Positions 36,970 to 45,603 of a stretch of 64,000 bases of DNA are shown in pieces (within the stretch, counting starts at the first letter, position 1; each line of letters starts with the position of its first letter). The notes under the pieces are model-generated. The model had not been told where the DNA came from and did not search any database. It saw only the letters and a program-made list of their open reading frames with translations. The stretch comes from Corynebacterium curieae (GTDB taxonomy: Bacteria; Actinomycetota; Actinomycetes; Mycobacteriales; Mycobacteriaceae): contig NZ_JAKMUU010000002.1 of NCBI RefSeq assembly GCF_027570035.1, positions 1 through 64,000 of the forward strand, given 5' to 3'. Both the position numbers and the translations under genes were made by a program.

Positions 36970-38091
36970 ATGGAAAACCCATTCCGCCCCACATTCGGCG
37001 CCCCACCCCTGTTCTGGGTCGGCCGCGGCATAGTGCTCGATAATTTCCGCACTGCCTTGGACGGCTCGGCAGGCAATGCTTCCCGCTCCATGGTGCTGAG
37101 CGGTGCAAGGGGCATTGGCAAGACGGTCCTCATCAACGAGCTGGAAGACATTGCTGAAGCGCGCGGTTGGGTAACGCTGCGCGCTTCTGGGCGCTCCACT
37201 ATGGTGGAGGAACTGGTCAACACCACCATCCCGAGACTCCTTGAACAGCTCTCGCCAAGCGATAAGAAGAAAATCAGCCGCATCGGTATCGGCGGCGTGG
37301 GGTCGATCGGCTTTGATCATCAAAAAGAAGATCGCTTCACTCCCACGTTGAATACTCGCCTCCGCGAGCTTTCCGCCGAGCTTAAAGGCACCGGCATCCT
37401 CCTTACCATCGACGAGGTCCAAGACGCCGACGTCGAAGAACTCACCACCATTGCCGTGGCCTACCAAGACTTGGTGCGCGATGAAATCGATATCGCTTTG
37501 GTGGCCGCGGGTCTTCCGCAAGGAGTCAACCACCTGTTGGATCTGCCCGGGGTGACGTTCCTGCGTCGGGCCCAGAAGTTCGTGCTAGGGCCATTGTCGC
37601 CAGCCAATGCGGAGCAGGCGCTCGAACATACAGCATCGGGGTCAGGGCTGGAGTTTAGCCGCGAGGCGATCACAGACGCCGCGGCGCTCACCCGCGGCTA
37701 CCCCTACCTCGTGCAATTGGTAGGTTCGCTGGCGTGGGAGCGCAGTCGCCGCAACCAAGAAGGCGGCATTTCCCAGCAAACAATCGCCTCCATCGCCCCA
37801 GATGCAAAATCAATCATGGGTGCGCAGGTGCACCAGCCTGCGACGATGGCCCTTCCGCCGGCCCAGCGGGAATTCCTGGAAGCAATGGCAGCAGTCGAGG
37901 TGGACAGCGTAGCCACCATCGCCGACATCGCCGGTCACATGGACCGCACGGTGCGTTCACTGTCGGCCACTCGCCAGCGGCTTATCGACGCCGACCTCAT
38001 CGAGCCCACCGCACACGGCAAGCTGCGCTATGTCATTCCCTATATGGGCGAATACTTCACCACCACGGATAGCCGCGGGCGCGTCGATTAG
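36970..38091 (+). CDS. AAA ATPase with C-terminal winged helix (Orc/Cdc6-like architecture)
   Basis: Cytoplasmic P-loop ATPase of 373 residues. Walker A is VLSGARGIGKTVLINELED (about residue 40-58); Walker B is GILLTIDEVQDAD (about 140). A sensor-like segment is DIALVAAGLPQGV. The last 80 residues have a winged-helix look (SVATIADIAGHMDRTVRSLSATRQRLIDADLIEPTAHGKLRYVIP). Such proteins (AAA_16/AAA_22-like) are common in actinobacteria, with no settled function. The C-terminal wHTH plus the direct repeats just upstream suggest that the protein binds its own promoter; this is inference. Its stop overlaps that of the convergent MetE-like gene. Confidence 0.8.
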   Translation: MENPFRPTFGAPPLFWVGRGIVLDNFRTALDGSAGNASRSMVLSGARGIGKTVLINELEDIAEARGWVTLRASGRSTMVEELVNTTIPRLLEQLSPSDKKKISRIGIGGVGSIGFDHQKEDRFTPTLNTRLRELSAELKGTGILLTIDEVQDADVEELTTIAVAYQDLVRDEIDIALVAAGLPQGVNHLLDLPGVTFLRRAQKFVLGPLSPANAEQALEHTASGSGLEFSREAITDAAALTRGYPYLVQLVGSLAWERSRRNQEGGISQQTIASIAPDAKSIMGAQVHQPATMALPPAQREFLEAMAAVEVDSVATIADIAGHMDRTVRSLSATRQRLIDADLIEPTAHGKLRYVIPYMGEYFTTTDSRGRVD

Positions 38092-39005
38092 AGATCGCCA
38101 GCATCGCGGACGAGGATGGCGGCGGTCTCACTTACAGAGCGCAGCGCACTAGCGGAAGCCGCAATGGGGAAAACATCACAATGATCAACCAACAGTTCAC
38201 GCGGCATGCCAATGCGATCGAGGTGGGCAGCTAATGAGATCGCCTCGTTTCTCGCATCGGTACCGGAAATGCCTAAGCCGATACGGCGGCCCGCGCTGAG
38301 GTGCTCGCCCAAACCGTCATAGTGCTCTGGGGTGGAAAGCCACTGTCGAAAACGCGAATCAACCAAAAATGTCTTTGCTGCGCGCGCCACCGCCCAGAGG
38401 GGCGCTGCGTGCAAATAGTCCGCTTCGAAGCCTCGAAGGTTCTCTAAAATGACTTCCTCTGGAACCGCTGGTATCGAATCAAAGTCCGTGGTTCCCGGAA
38501 TCCGCCCAGCAATAACGTCCGCCAAAAGTGGCTCATCGAGTTGTACTTGGACCTCACCGTGGAAACGGCTCGCCACTTCGTCGGCATGGGCACGGAGGCC
38601 ATGCGCTAGGGCGTCAGAAAGCTCAGCGAAAGCACTGGAGTCGGTGAGGACGCGGTGGCCGTCGGAAAGCTCAATGCTCGCCGCCAAGGACCATGGCCCC
38701 ATGGCTTGTACCTTGATTCGAGGAACGGCCTCACCCCAGACCTCCTGGACCTCATCCAGGTCGCGCTCTAAGCGATCCCAGGTGCGCCGCGTCAAAAGCT
38801 GCGGACGCGTAGTCATGCGCCACGACCGCGGCCCGCGTTCGATGTTGATGGCCTCGAGCATGCTGGCTGTGCGTCCAACTGCATCAGACCCCAGTCCCCT
38901 ATCGGGGAGTTGCGGAATGGCAGGGAGTGAGGTCTCGCTAATTATGATGTCCGCCGCCTCTGCCACGGAAGTACCGGGCATGGGGCCGAGTGCAAAGCCG
39001 GTCAT
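38088..39005 (-). CDS. MetE-like/UROD-fold protein
   Basis: 305-residue protein related to the C-terminal barrel of cobalamin-independent methionine synthase, located beside mnmA and ligA as in mycobacteria. Family-like segments: TGFALGPMPGTSVAEAADII, KVQAMGPWSLAAS, VQLDEPLLADVIAG. The zinc-binding His-x-Cys of true MetE is not evident; the late LLVDHCDVFPIA is the only His-Cys pair. It lacks the N-terminal MetE half, so methionine synthase activity is doubtful. The start abuts the mnmA stop, indicating cotranscription. Confidence 0.78.
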   Translation of the reverse strand: MTGFALGPMPGTSVAEAADIIISETSLPAIPQLPDRGLGSDAVGRTASMLEAINIERGPRSWRMTTRPQLLTRRTWDRLERDLDEVQEVWGEAVPRIKVQAMGPWSLAASIELSDGHRVLTDSSAFAELSDALAHGLRAHADEVASRFHGEVQVQLDEPLLADVIAGRIPGTTDFDSIPAVPEEVILENLRGFEADYLHAAPLWAVARAAKTFLVDSRFRQWLSTPEHYDGLGEHLSAGRRIGLGISGTDARNEAISLAAHLDRIGMPRELLVDHCDVFPIAASASALRSVSETAAILVRDAGDL

Positions 39006-40091
39006 CTAGGCCGTCCCGCAGATGGTGCCAGAGCCAATGACGATATCGCCCAGCTCGTCCGGCGAAGGCAAATACAGCACCGCGGCCTGGCCGCGCGCGA
39101 CACCGGATAGCGGCTCCTTAAGCTCGAGGCGCATCTGATCCGCATTGCGGTCAACGTGCGCGGTGCAAGGCACCACAGAGCCGTGTGCACGCACCTGAAC
39201 CTCGCACTCAAAGTCCCCATCCATGCCTGGATGGAGGTACTTTAGGCGATCGGCCTGAATCGAGGTCACGGCCAAGTCCTCGCGGGCACCGACAGTAACC
39301 GTGCCGGTAGCGGCATCAATATCGGTGACGTAACGGGGACGGCCGTCGGCAGCCGGCGCCTTAATGTCCAGGCCCTTGCGCTGGCCGATGGTGTAGTTCC
39401 ATGCGCCATCATGCTCCTTGAGCTCTGTGCCCTCTTGATCCACGATCATGCCGGGGCGAAGCCCAATGCGTGCACCCAGAAAGGCCTGCGTATTGCCGTC
39501 TGGAATAAAGCAAATGTCATAGGAATCCGGCTTCTTCGCGGTGGAAAAACCGTGTGCTGCGGCTTCCTCGCGGATCTGTGGCTTGGGGGTATCGCCAATC
39601 GGAAAAAAGCAGTGTTCCAACTCTTCGGCCGAAATCACACCGAGCACGTAGGACTGGTCCTTATTCTCGTCCAAGGAACGGCGCATATAGCCGTTGTCGT
39701 CGATGGTGGCATAGTGCCCCGTCGCAACGGCATCGAAGCCAAGCGCCATGCCCTTTTGTAGCAGCGCGCGGAACTTGATCTTCTCGTTGCAGCGCAAGCA
39801 CGGGTTGGGTGTCTCTCCGCGGGCATAGGAATCTACGAAGTCCGTGATGACTTCTTCTTTAAATTCCTCCGAAAAATCCCACACATAAAAGGGAATGCCC
39901 AGCTTATCGCAGATGCGACGGGCGTCGGCCGAATCTTCCAACGAGCAGCAGCCGCGGGCCTTCTCCCTAGTCTGCTGCGCGTCTTTGTGCAGGGCAAGGT
40001 GTACGCCAATCACCTCGTGGCCAGCTTCTACTGCACGGGCGGCGGCAACCGATGAGTCCACGCCGCCAGACATGGCAACCAATACTCGCAT
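39006..40091 (-). CDS. mnmA: tRNA-specific 2-thiouridylase
   Basis: Thiolates U34 of tRNA for Lys, Glu and Gln using sulfur passed from a cysteine desulfurase. 361 residues. PP-loop [22 protein letters not shown] is at the N-terminus; catalytic cysteines are in [14 protein letters not shown] and [25 protein letters not shown] and the C-terminal beta-barrel domain follow. ATG 40091 chosen over 40103. iscS, a likely sulfur donor, is 3.5 kb upstream on the same strand. Confidence 0.97.
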   Translation of the reverse strand: MRVLVAMSGGVDSSVAAARAVEAGHEVIGVHLALHKDAQQTREKARGCCSLEDSADARRICDKLGIPFYVWDFSEEFKEEVITDFVDSYARGETPNPCLRCNEKIKFRALLQKGMALGFDAVATGHYATIDDNGYMRRSLDENKDQSYVLGVISAEELEHCFFPIGDTPKPQIREEAAAHGFSTAKKPDSYDICFIPDGNTQAFLGARIGLRPGMIVDQEGTELKEHDGAWNYTIGQRKGLDIKAPAADGRPRYVTDIDAATGTVTVGAREDLAVTSIQADRLKYLHPGMDGDFECEVQVRAHGSVVPCTAHVDRNADQMRLELKEPLSGVARGQAAVLYLPSPDELGDIVIGSGTICGTA

Positions 40092-40185
40092 TGTGCTCCC
40101 CATTTCACCTTGACTACAGGCCCGAAAGTCTACTCCCTAGCCCCAACGCTGTTTAAATCGAATCCATTCCCTAAGCTTGTGTCAC

Positions 40186-41021
40186 ATGGGTAGAAAGCGA
40201 GCCTCCACTGAGCAGGGAATCACCGGCACCTACGATATTTCTACCGGCACAGCCGAGGTCGTGCCGGATGAGTTCCGCGACGGCGCCTATATCCTCAACG
40301 TTAATGGCGTGCCAAGCAGCCATATCGTGCTCGGCGAGCCAGAAGAGCTGGAGTTCGAGTACATGCGCTGGATTGCAGCGGCGGTTGAGCACCTCAATAC
40401 TCGGCCAGCGAATAAGCTTCGCGTGACCCACTTAGGTGGCGCGGGATGCTCGCTTCCGCGCTATTTTGCCAGCAAGCTTCCGGGCAGCCGCCATACGGTG
40501 GTCGAACTCGACGCCAAATTGGGCGAGTTGGTGCGCACGCTTTTCGACGTCCCCCGTTCCCCCACCGTCAAAATCCGTGCCGGCGAGGCCCGCAAAGAAA
40601 CCGAGGGATTTCTACCGTCCAGCCGTGACATCATCATCCGCGATGCCTTTGCCGGCGACAAGACACCGGCCAACCTCACCACCGTAGACTTTTCCAAGCT
40701 GCGAAGAAGTCGCTGGAATCCGGTGGCCTCTATGTAGCCAATTGCGGAGACCATTCCGATCTGCACCTAGCGAAAAGCGAACTGGCCGGGCTGGATAAAG
40801 TATTTGACCACCTCGCCGTCATCGCCGACCCGCCGATGCTCAAAGGCCGCCGCTACGGGAACATCATCCTTGTGGCCTCAGATACAGAAATGCCAGCCGA
40901 GGGCTCCGTCGAAGCCGCTCAGCTGGCAAAGGCGCTCCTTGGCGGGGCCGTGCCCGCCCATTACAAGGACGAGGCTTGGACCCGCGCGTTTTTCGCAGGT
41001 GCTACTGCAATACGCAATTGA
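40186..41021 (+). pseudogene. spermidine-synthase-like methyltransferase-fold protein, frameshifted
   Basis: Related to the polyamine synthase family (SpeE-like Rossmann fold) common in actinobacteria without proven substrate. Seen: THLGGAGCSLPRYFASKLPG, the acidic TVVELDAKLGELVR, DIIIRDAFAGDKTP. The frame breaks at the TTTT tract 40690-40693; the first frame stops at 40737. The frame one base back reads on from FQAAKKSLESGGLYVANCGDHSDLH to a TGA at 41019-41021. Adding one T restores a 278-residue protein. ATG 40186 is 8 nt after TAAGCT (leaderless). Overlaps the convergent muramidase gene by 20 nt. Sequencing error or recent mutation cannot be told apart here. Confidence 0.85.
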
Positions 41022-42162
41022 GCAGCGTGGCTACTTGTCCCGCGTCAAAATCAGGAACATCGGCACCGGCCTTCTTGGCCGCATTCTTTGCTTCCGATAC
41101 CTCCGACTCGGAGACATTGCCTGACTTAACGTTATTGACGTGACCAGCGTTGTCCAGCAAGATTGCAAGGTCACTGACGGAGAAATCGCCCTTGGCCATA
41201 TCGCCTAGGTCCTCCACCGGGAGAGCATCCTTGTCCTGCAGGGTCTTCACGAAGTCAGCCAAGCCCTGCGCAGCTTGGGGATCAAGGCCGGACTTTTCGG
41301 CGGCATCGGCAAGCTGCGGCAATGCAATCAAACCAGCGGCAAGCGCCAAGATCGCGCCAATGAGTGGCGTGCTATCGGAGCTCAGGTCAAGGCCATCGCT
41401 CACAACCAGCTGCTCGAGCGCGCCGCCCACGTCTACGTAGTTGCCATCGCTAAAGGACTGCAGTTGCTGCTTAGAACCATTAAACAGGTTCATGTCGACG
41501 TCGGTAGGAATGCCTGCCACCTTGCCGGAGCCAGAGCGCTGCCAGAAGGATAGCTTGTTCCACCCACCCACGGCATCGGGGGCTTGGTCTTGGTAGGCCG
41601 CGAGCCACAGCGGCATATCCGAGAACTTCTTGGAGTTATTCATCTGCCCCATCCAGAAGTACTTGTAAGTGTAAATCATCGGAGTGCGACCAGTAAGGCG
41701 CTTAAGCTCACTGGTAAATTTTTCAATCCACTGCTCTAGCTGGGCCGCGGACTTTCCTTCCGCCACCTCGATGTCAAGTGCCGGTGGCAATGTCTGGTCA
41801 GGAGCCAGCGCGACCTGCGCGGCAAAGTTGGCCGCTTGGGTTTTGGCGTCGCCGGCCGGGCGCGCGTAGTGATACGCACCGGTCTTGAGGCCGGCAGCAT
41901 TAGCGGCTTGGATATCCTCTACGTAGTGTGGGTTTACCCAATCACCACCCTCGGTAGCCTTCACGAATGCAAAGGACTGGCCGTCGGTACGCACCTTTGA
42001 CCAATCGATAGGTGTACCGCCTGGATGCTGGTGCGCTGCAACGTCAACGCCCTTAGGTGCACCGAAGCTCACCGCTTGGGCGACAGCGGTACCACTTACG
42101 GCTAATGCAGCCACGGTGATCACCGCAGTAATGCTCTTTCGGAGTGCCTTCTTTGATGTCAT
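41002..42162 (-). CDS. secreted GH25 muramidase with extra C-terminal domain
   Basis: Exported peptidoglycan hydrolase (1,4-beta-N-acetylmuramidase). Signal peptide: KKALRKSITAVITVAALAVSGTAVAQAVS. The GH25 domain covers about residues 35-240: KGVDVAAHQHPGGTPIDWSKV, FAFVKATEGGDWVNPHYVEDI, GAYHYARP, the catalytic LPPALDIEVAEG and WLAAYQ ... FWQRSGSGKVAGIPTDVDMNLFNG. The last 140 residues are helical, with a hydrophobic stretch (LIGAILALAAGLIALPQLA) and no recognised domain. Its role is probably cell-wall turnover or attack on neighbours. Confidence 0.9.
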   Translation of the reverse strand: MTSKKALRKSITAVITVAALAVSGTAVAQAVSFGAPKGVDVAAHQHPGGTPIDWSKVRTDGQSFAFVKATEGGDWVNPHYVEDIQAANAAGLKTGAYHYARPAGDAKTQAANFAAQVALAPDQTLPPALDIEVAEGKSAAQLEQWIEKFTSELKRLTGRTPMIYTYKYFWMGQMNNSKKFSDMPLWLAAYQDQAPDAVGGWNKLSFWQRSGSGKVAGIPTDVDMNLFNGSKQQLQSFSDGNYVDVGGALEQLVVSDGLDLSSDSTPLIGAILALAAGLIALPQLADAAEKSGLDPQAAQGLADFVKTLQDKDALPVEDLGDMAKGDFSVSDLAILLDNAGHVNNVKSGNVSESEVSEAKNAAKKAGADVPDFDAGQVATLLNCVLQ

Positions 42163-42329
42163 GCGCGTGAGTCTAGCAACGTCTTCACTTCAGTCACACA
42201 TTTAACACGCGCCCCTGCCAACCAATTTTGTATCTTTTGTTTCTATTTTAGTGGGAATGTCACCTTTTAGAACACATTTTTGCCCCTTTCCTATTGTGAA
42301 TAGCCAATTGCCCACTTAGAATTGGAGAC
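42163..42329. other. AT-rich upstream region of HNH gene
   Basis: About 170 nt, noticeably richer in A and T than the surroundings, without a gene. It contains the HNH promoter at its right end and the promoter region of the muramidase gene at its left end. Confidence 0.4.
42294..42322 (+). promoter_or_regulatory. promoter of small ORF and HNH gene
   Basis: TTGTGA (42294-42299) and TAGAAT (42317-42322) with a 17-bp spacer, the best sigma-70-type promoter in the window. The ATG of a small ORF starts 7 nt later. Confidence 0.72.
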
Positions 42330-42395
42330 ATGAAAAGACACACACAAGTTCTAATAATGGGGGAAATTAGACGTGGATACTTATTACGTAGTTAA
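42330..42395 (+). CDS. leaderless 21-codon ORF overlapping HNH gene start
   Basis: Begins at the predicted transcription start and reads MKRHTQVLIMGEIRR followed by six more residues before TAA at 42393-42395. The GTG start and Shine-Dalgarno (GGGGGAAATTAG) of the HNH gene lie inside it in another frame. A role as a leader that couples or regulates HNH translation is inference; it may be fortuitous. Confidence 0.4.
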   Translation: MKRHTQVLIMGEIRRGYLLRS

Positions 42396-43542
42396 TGACC
42401 CCAAAGATCCCATAGCAGTTAGAGCCACCGAAAATAGAAAACAAGATTACCTATTCTGGAACGAGGTTAAGCCAGGCCTAGAAGATGATTTCGACATTTC
42501 CTGCCACACCCTCGCCACCCGCACGGGATTGAGCGAGCGGCGCACGCGAGATATAACCATGGCGCTATACCGGCTGGCTGAGCTGCCGCTTACGATGGCG
42601 CTGCAAGAAACCTATTATTTCCTGGATTTCTCTCGCCTTATTACTATCGACGCCGTACTTAGCAAGCTCGGTGACATCCCTACCGAAACTCTTGAGCGGA
42701 TAGACCAAGAGCTGGCACGTTACCTGACTCCCACGAGGCCCGGACAGGTACTGCCTTCGAATACGAATTTGCGTCGAAAGCTCAATGGCCTCATCGCTGT
42801 TGAAAACCCGAATACCGAAGAAGCCGAGGAGACTGACGCGCGGAACGACTCCTATTTCACCTACCCCAGCTTTGGCGGCAAGGCCGGGCTAGCAGTGGAA
42901 TTCGATGAAGCTACATTGATAGCTATCGATGAACACGTCTGTAAGGCTGCCGAAGAACATAACCTCTCAAAGGCAGAGGCGCTGGCCAAAATGCTCCTGG
43001 GCGAGATTGAATCGCGGGCTAAGGTGGTTTTACACATGTACCGTGCCCACGATCTGGAGGCTGCACCCGCGTTTATCCGGGGATTCGGATGGATAAGCCC
43101 AGACACCGCAGACAATCTGCACCCCACCCAGACGCGGAACATGGATTTGGCCAAAGAAATGGAGAGCGAAAGTTACGTTACTCCCCCGCTCATTGGAGCC
43201 TACGTGGAAGGCCGCGATGGTGTGTGCCGTTGGCCGGGCTGCAACCGCCCCGCAGAAACCTGCCAAAAGGACCATCGCATTGACCATTCCAAGGGAGGGA
43301 AAACGGCGGGTAGCAATTTGGCATCGTTATGCCAGCATCACCACAACATCAAGACCGACGGCGGTGCCTTCTACATAATGGACCCGCACACCGGAGACAT
43401 TGTGTGGCTCTTTGACGATGGCCGGTGGGAATATGACGAGCCACAAGGACCGCTAGCGCCCAAGAACAAGAACTGGGCGCTTACGGTCGGCCAAGCTATC
43501 GCCGCCCGGAGGGCAGCGGCTAAGGAAAGGAATGATAGCTAG
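42373..43542 (+). CDS. DUF222-HNH endonuclease-family protein
   Basis: 389 residues. The N-terminal DUF222-like helical region is followed by an HNH nuclease domain near residue 280-320: DGVCRWPGCNRPAETCQKDHRIDHSKGGKTAGSNLASLCQHHHNIKT, with Cys pairs for zinc and the His residues of the active site. These proteins are numerous in corynebacteria and other actinobacteria, often as multicopy, possibly mobile or REP13E12-like elements; function unproven. Start codon is GTG with GGGGG upstream. The stop shares CTAG with that of convergent iscS. Confidence 0.87.
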   Translation: MDTYYVVNDPKDPIAVRATENRKQDYLFWNEVKPGLEDDFDISCHTLATRTGLSERRTRDITMALYRLAELPLTMALQETYYFLDFSRLITIDAVLSKLGDIPTETLERIDQELARYLTPTRPGQVLPSNTNLRRKLNGLIAVENPNTEEAEETDARNDSYFTYPSFGGKAGLAVEFDEATLIAIDEHVCKAAEEHNLSKAEALAKMLLGEIESRAKVVLHMYRAHDLEAAPAFIRGFGWISPDTADNLHPTQTRNMDLAKEMESESYVTPPLIGAYVEGRDGVCRWPGCNRPAETCQKDHRIDHSKGGKTAGSNLASLCQHHHNIKTDGGAFYIMDPHTGDIVWLFDDGRWEYDEPQGPLAPKNKNWALTVGQAIAARRAAAKERNDS

Positions 43543-44654
43543 ACGGAGCGGGCTCGTGAAATTACCTCAGGAAGATGAGCCAACACGTAGTCGACGTCTT
43601 CTTCCGAAGTAAGCCGACCGAGAGTAAAGCGCAGGGAGCCAATACCTTCAGCTTCGCTAACGCCCATTGCCTCGAGGACGTGAGACATACGGTTTACGCC
43701 TGCGCTGCAAGCACTGCCGGTGGAAGCCTCGATCTGCAGGGAATCCAGCAGCATGATGAGGCTATCTCCATCAGCGCCGGGGAAAGAGACGTGCAGGTGG
43801 GAAGGCAGGCACGGCTCAGCGGAATTGACCACCGCGTTATCGATGGTGGCAAGGATTCCGTCACGCAGCTTATTGCGGAGCGCAGAAACTCGCTCACTCT
43901 GAGTAGAAATTTCCGCGACGGATTCTTCCAACGCCGCAGCTAGACCGGAGGCGCTCGCTACGTCGACGGTTCCAGGGCGGATTCCGCGCTCTTGCCCGCC
44001 GCCGTAGGCAATCGGCTGGGGCGCAGGGCTGCGCTTGGCCAATAGCAGACCGATGCCGCGAGGGCCGCCGAACTTATGGGCACTGGCGGCGAGGCTGGTG
44101 ATCCCTAGCTCGGAAAAGTTAATGGGGACCTTGCCCACGGCCTGCACCGCATCAACGTGCACGGGGGTGCCGGCGGCACCTGCGCGGGAGGCGATATCTT
44201 CGATGGGCTGGATGGCGCCGGTTTCGTTATTGGCCCACATGCAAGTGGCGACGTCGGCAAGCGTGTCTAGAGCTGACAAATCTGCGATGTGCCCAGAACG
44301 ATCGACGGGAAGCAAGTCGACGGCCGCTCCGGATTTTTGCAGCTTAGCCACGGTATCGCGCACGGCGGGATGCTCTATATCGGTGGAAATGATGCGGTTC
44401 GTAGTTCCAGCCGCGTAGAGCCCCTGGATGGCGATATTGTCCGCTTCGGTGCCCGAGGAAGTGAAGATGACCTCGATTGGCTCGCAGCCAAGGAGGGAGG
44501 CAACTTTTTCGCGGGCGTCATCGAGCACAGACCGAGCCTTTCGGCCGGAACCATACTGGGCTCCGGAATTAAGGGAGCCAGCCGCTGCCACCCAAGCATC
44601 AATCGCGCTCTGGCGCATCGGCTGGGTAGCGGCGTAATCGAAGTAGTACGGCAT
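43539..44654 (-). CDS. iscS: cysteine desulfurase
   Basis: PLP enzyme releasing sulfur from cysteine for Fe-S clusters and tRNA thiolation. 371 residues, class I (IscS/NifS) type. Seen: YFDYAATQPM, the PLP Lys in LAASAHKFGGPRGIGLLLA and the active-site Cys loop STGSACSAGVNRMSHVLEAMG. It shares a base with etfA's stop/start junction and is the last gene of the run ABC-NUDIX-methyltransferase-etfB-etfA-iscS. MnmA upstream on the same strand is a likely partner. Confidence 0.95.
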   Translation of the reverse strand: MPYYFDYAATQPMRQSAIDAWVAAAGSLNSGAQYGSGRKARSVLDDAREKVASLLGCEPIEVIFTSSGTEADNIAIQGLYAAGTTNRIISTDIEHPAVRDTVAKLQKSGAAVDLLPVDRSGHIADLSALDTLADVATCMWANNETGAIQPIEDIASRAGAAGTPVHVDAVQAVGKVPINFSELGITSLAASAHKFGGPRGIGLLLAKRSPAPQPIAYGGGQERGIRPGTVDVASASGLAAALEESVAEISTQSERVSALRNKLRDGILATIDNAVVNSAEPCLPSHLHVSFPGADGDSLIMLLDSLQIEASTGSACSAGVNRMSHVLEAMGVSEAEGIGSLRFTLGRLTSEEDVDYVLAHLPEVISRARSV

Positions 44655-45595
44655 TACTTGCGGGCCTTCAGTTCCTCGGTGAGAGCTGGGGCGATTTCAT
44701 GCAGGTCACCCACGACGCCGAGGTCAGCGATCTGGAAGAACGGCTCATCTTGATCCTGGTTGACCACCACAATGGTGCCGGAGGTCTGCATGCCCGAGGT
44801 GTGCTGGATAGCGCCGGAGATGCCCAAACCGATATAGAGATCAGGCGAGACGGTAACACCGGTCTGGCCGATCTGATAGGCGGCGTCGTAGAAGCCTTCA
44901 TCGACTGCGTCGCGGGTGGCGCCGACAGCAGCGCCGAGAGCATCGGCAAGCGGCTCGACTACGGTTCCAAATTCGTTGCCCACGCCACGGCCGCCGGCCA
45001 CGACCGCCTTGGCCTCGGTGATTTCCGGTCGTGCGGACTTCTGGGCCGGGGTGAAGGAGGTTACCTTAACATCTTTGCCCGTAGCGGCCGGCAGTGGCAT
45101 CGGCGCCGGCTGTGCCTCTACCTGCTGTGGTGCGGCCTCAACCGCGCCTGGGCGGAGGGTGTAAATCGGGCACTGTCCAGCGGCGGTAGAGGTGGTCTCA
45201 TAGGAACCACCAAAAATGGTCATCTGGGCAGAGCCATCGGCAGCAATGGCATCGACGTTGACGAGCGCACCAGAAGCGAGGCGAGCTGCAAGTCGACCGG
45301 CAATTTCATTATTCGCCGGAGTTGCAGCCAACACGATGGGCGCGGGGTTAGCTGCGCCGAGGGCATGCAGGGCATCGACCTCTGGGGTAAGGAAACGCTG
45401 ATCATAATCCTCGGCTGTTGCCTGAACCACCTGCGCGGCACCGAGGGCGGCAAGGTCTGCATCGAACTTATCGGCTTGCTTGCCGACGACCACTGCGGAC
45501 ACCGTGCCCAGTTCGCGTGCGGCCGTAATCAGCTCGCCGGTAACGGGAAGGACCTTATCCGCATCGTGCTCAACTAGTACGTAAACGTGAGACAT
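44654..45595 (-). CDS. etfA: electron transfer flavoprotein alpha subunit
   Basis: Carries FAD in the EtfAB heterodimer, taking electrons from acyl-CoA and similar dehydrogenases. 313 residues. The C-terminal FAD domain is clear: SRPEITEAKAVVAGGRGVG, PDLYIGLGISGAIQHTSGMQTSGTIVVVNQDQDEPFFQIADLGVVGDL. Located 8 nt after etfB. Confidence 0.96.
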   Translation of the reverse strand: MSHVYVLVEHDADKVLPVTGELITAARELGTVSAVVVGKQADKFDADLAALGAAQVVQATAEDYDQRFLTPEVDALHALGAANPAPIVLAATPANNEIAGRLAARLASGALVNVDAIAADGSAQMTIFGGSYETTSTAAGQCPIYTLRPGAVEAAPQQVEAQPAPMPLPAATGKDVKVTSFTPAQKSARPEITEAKAVVAGGRGVGNEFGTVVEPLADALGAAVGATRDAVDEGFYDAAYQIGQTGVTVSPDLYIGLGISGAIQHTSGMQTSGTIVVVNQDQDEPFFQIADLGVVGDLHEIAPALTEELKARK

Positions 45596-45603
45596 ATCTA
45601 CTC

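Noticed and set aside
42373..43542. HNH gene as a homing endonuclease or insertion sequence
   Set aside because: No intron, intein, terminal inverted repeats or target duplication was seen around it; DUF222-HNH proteins occur as free-standing genes.
44699..45577. 292-codon plus-strand frame opposite etfA
   Set aside because: Antisense to etfA and without any motif.
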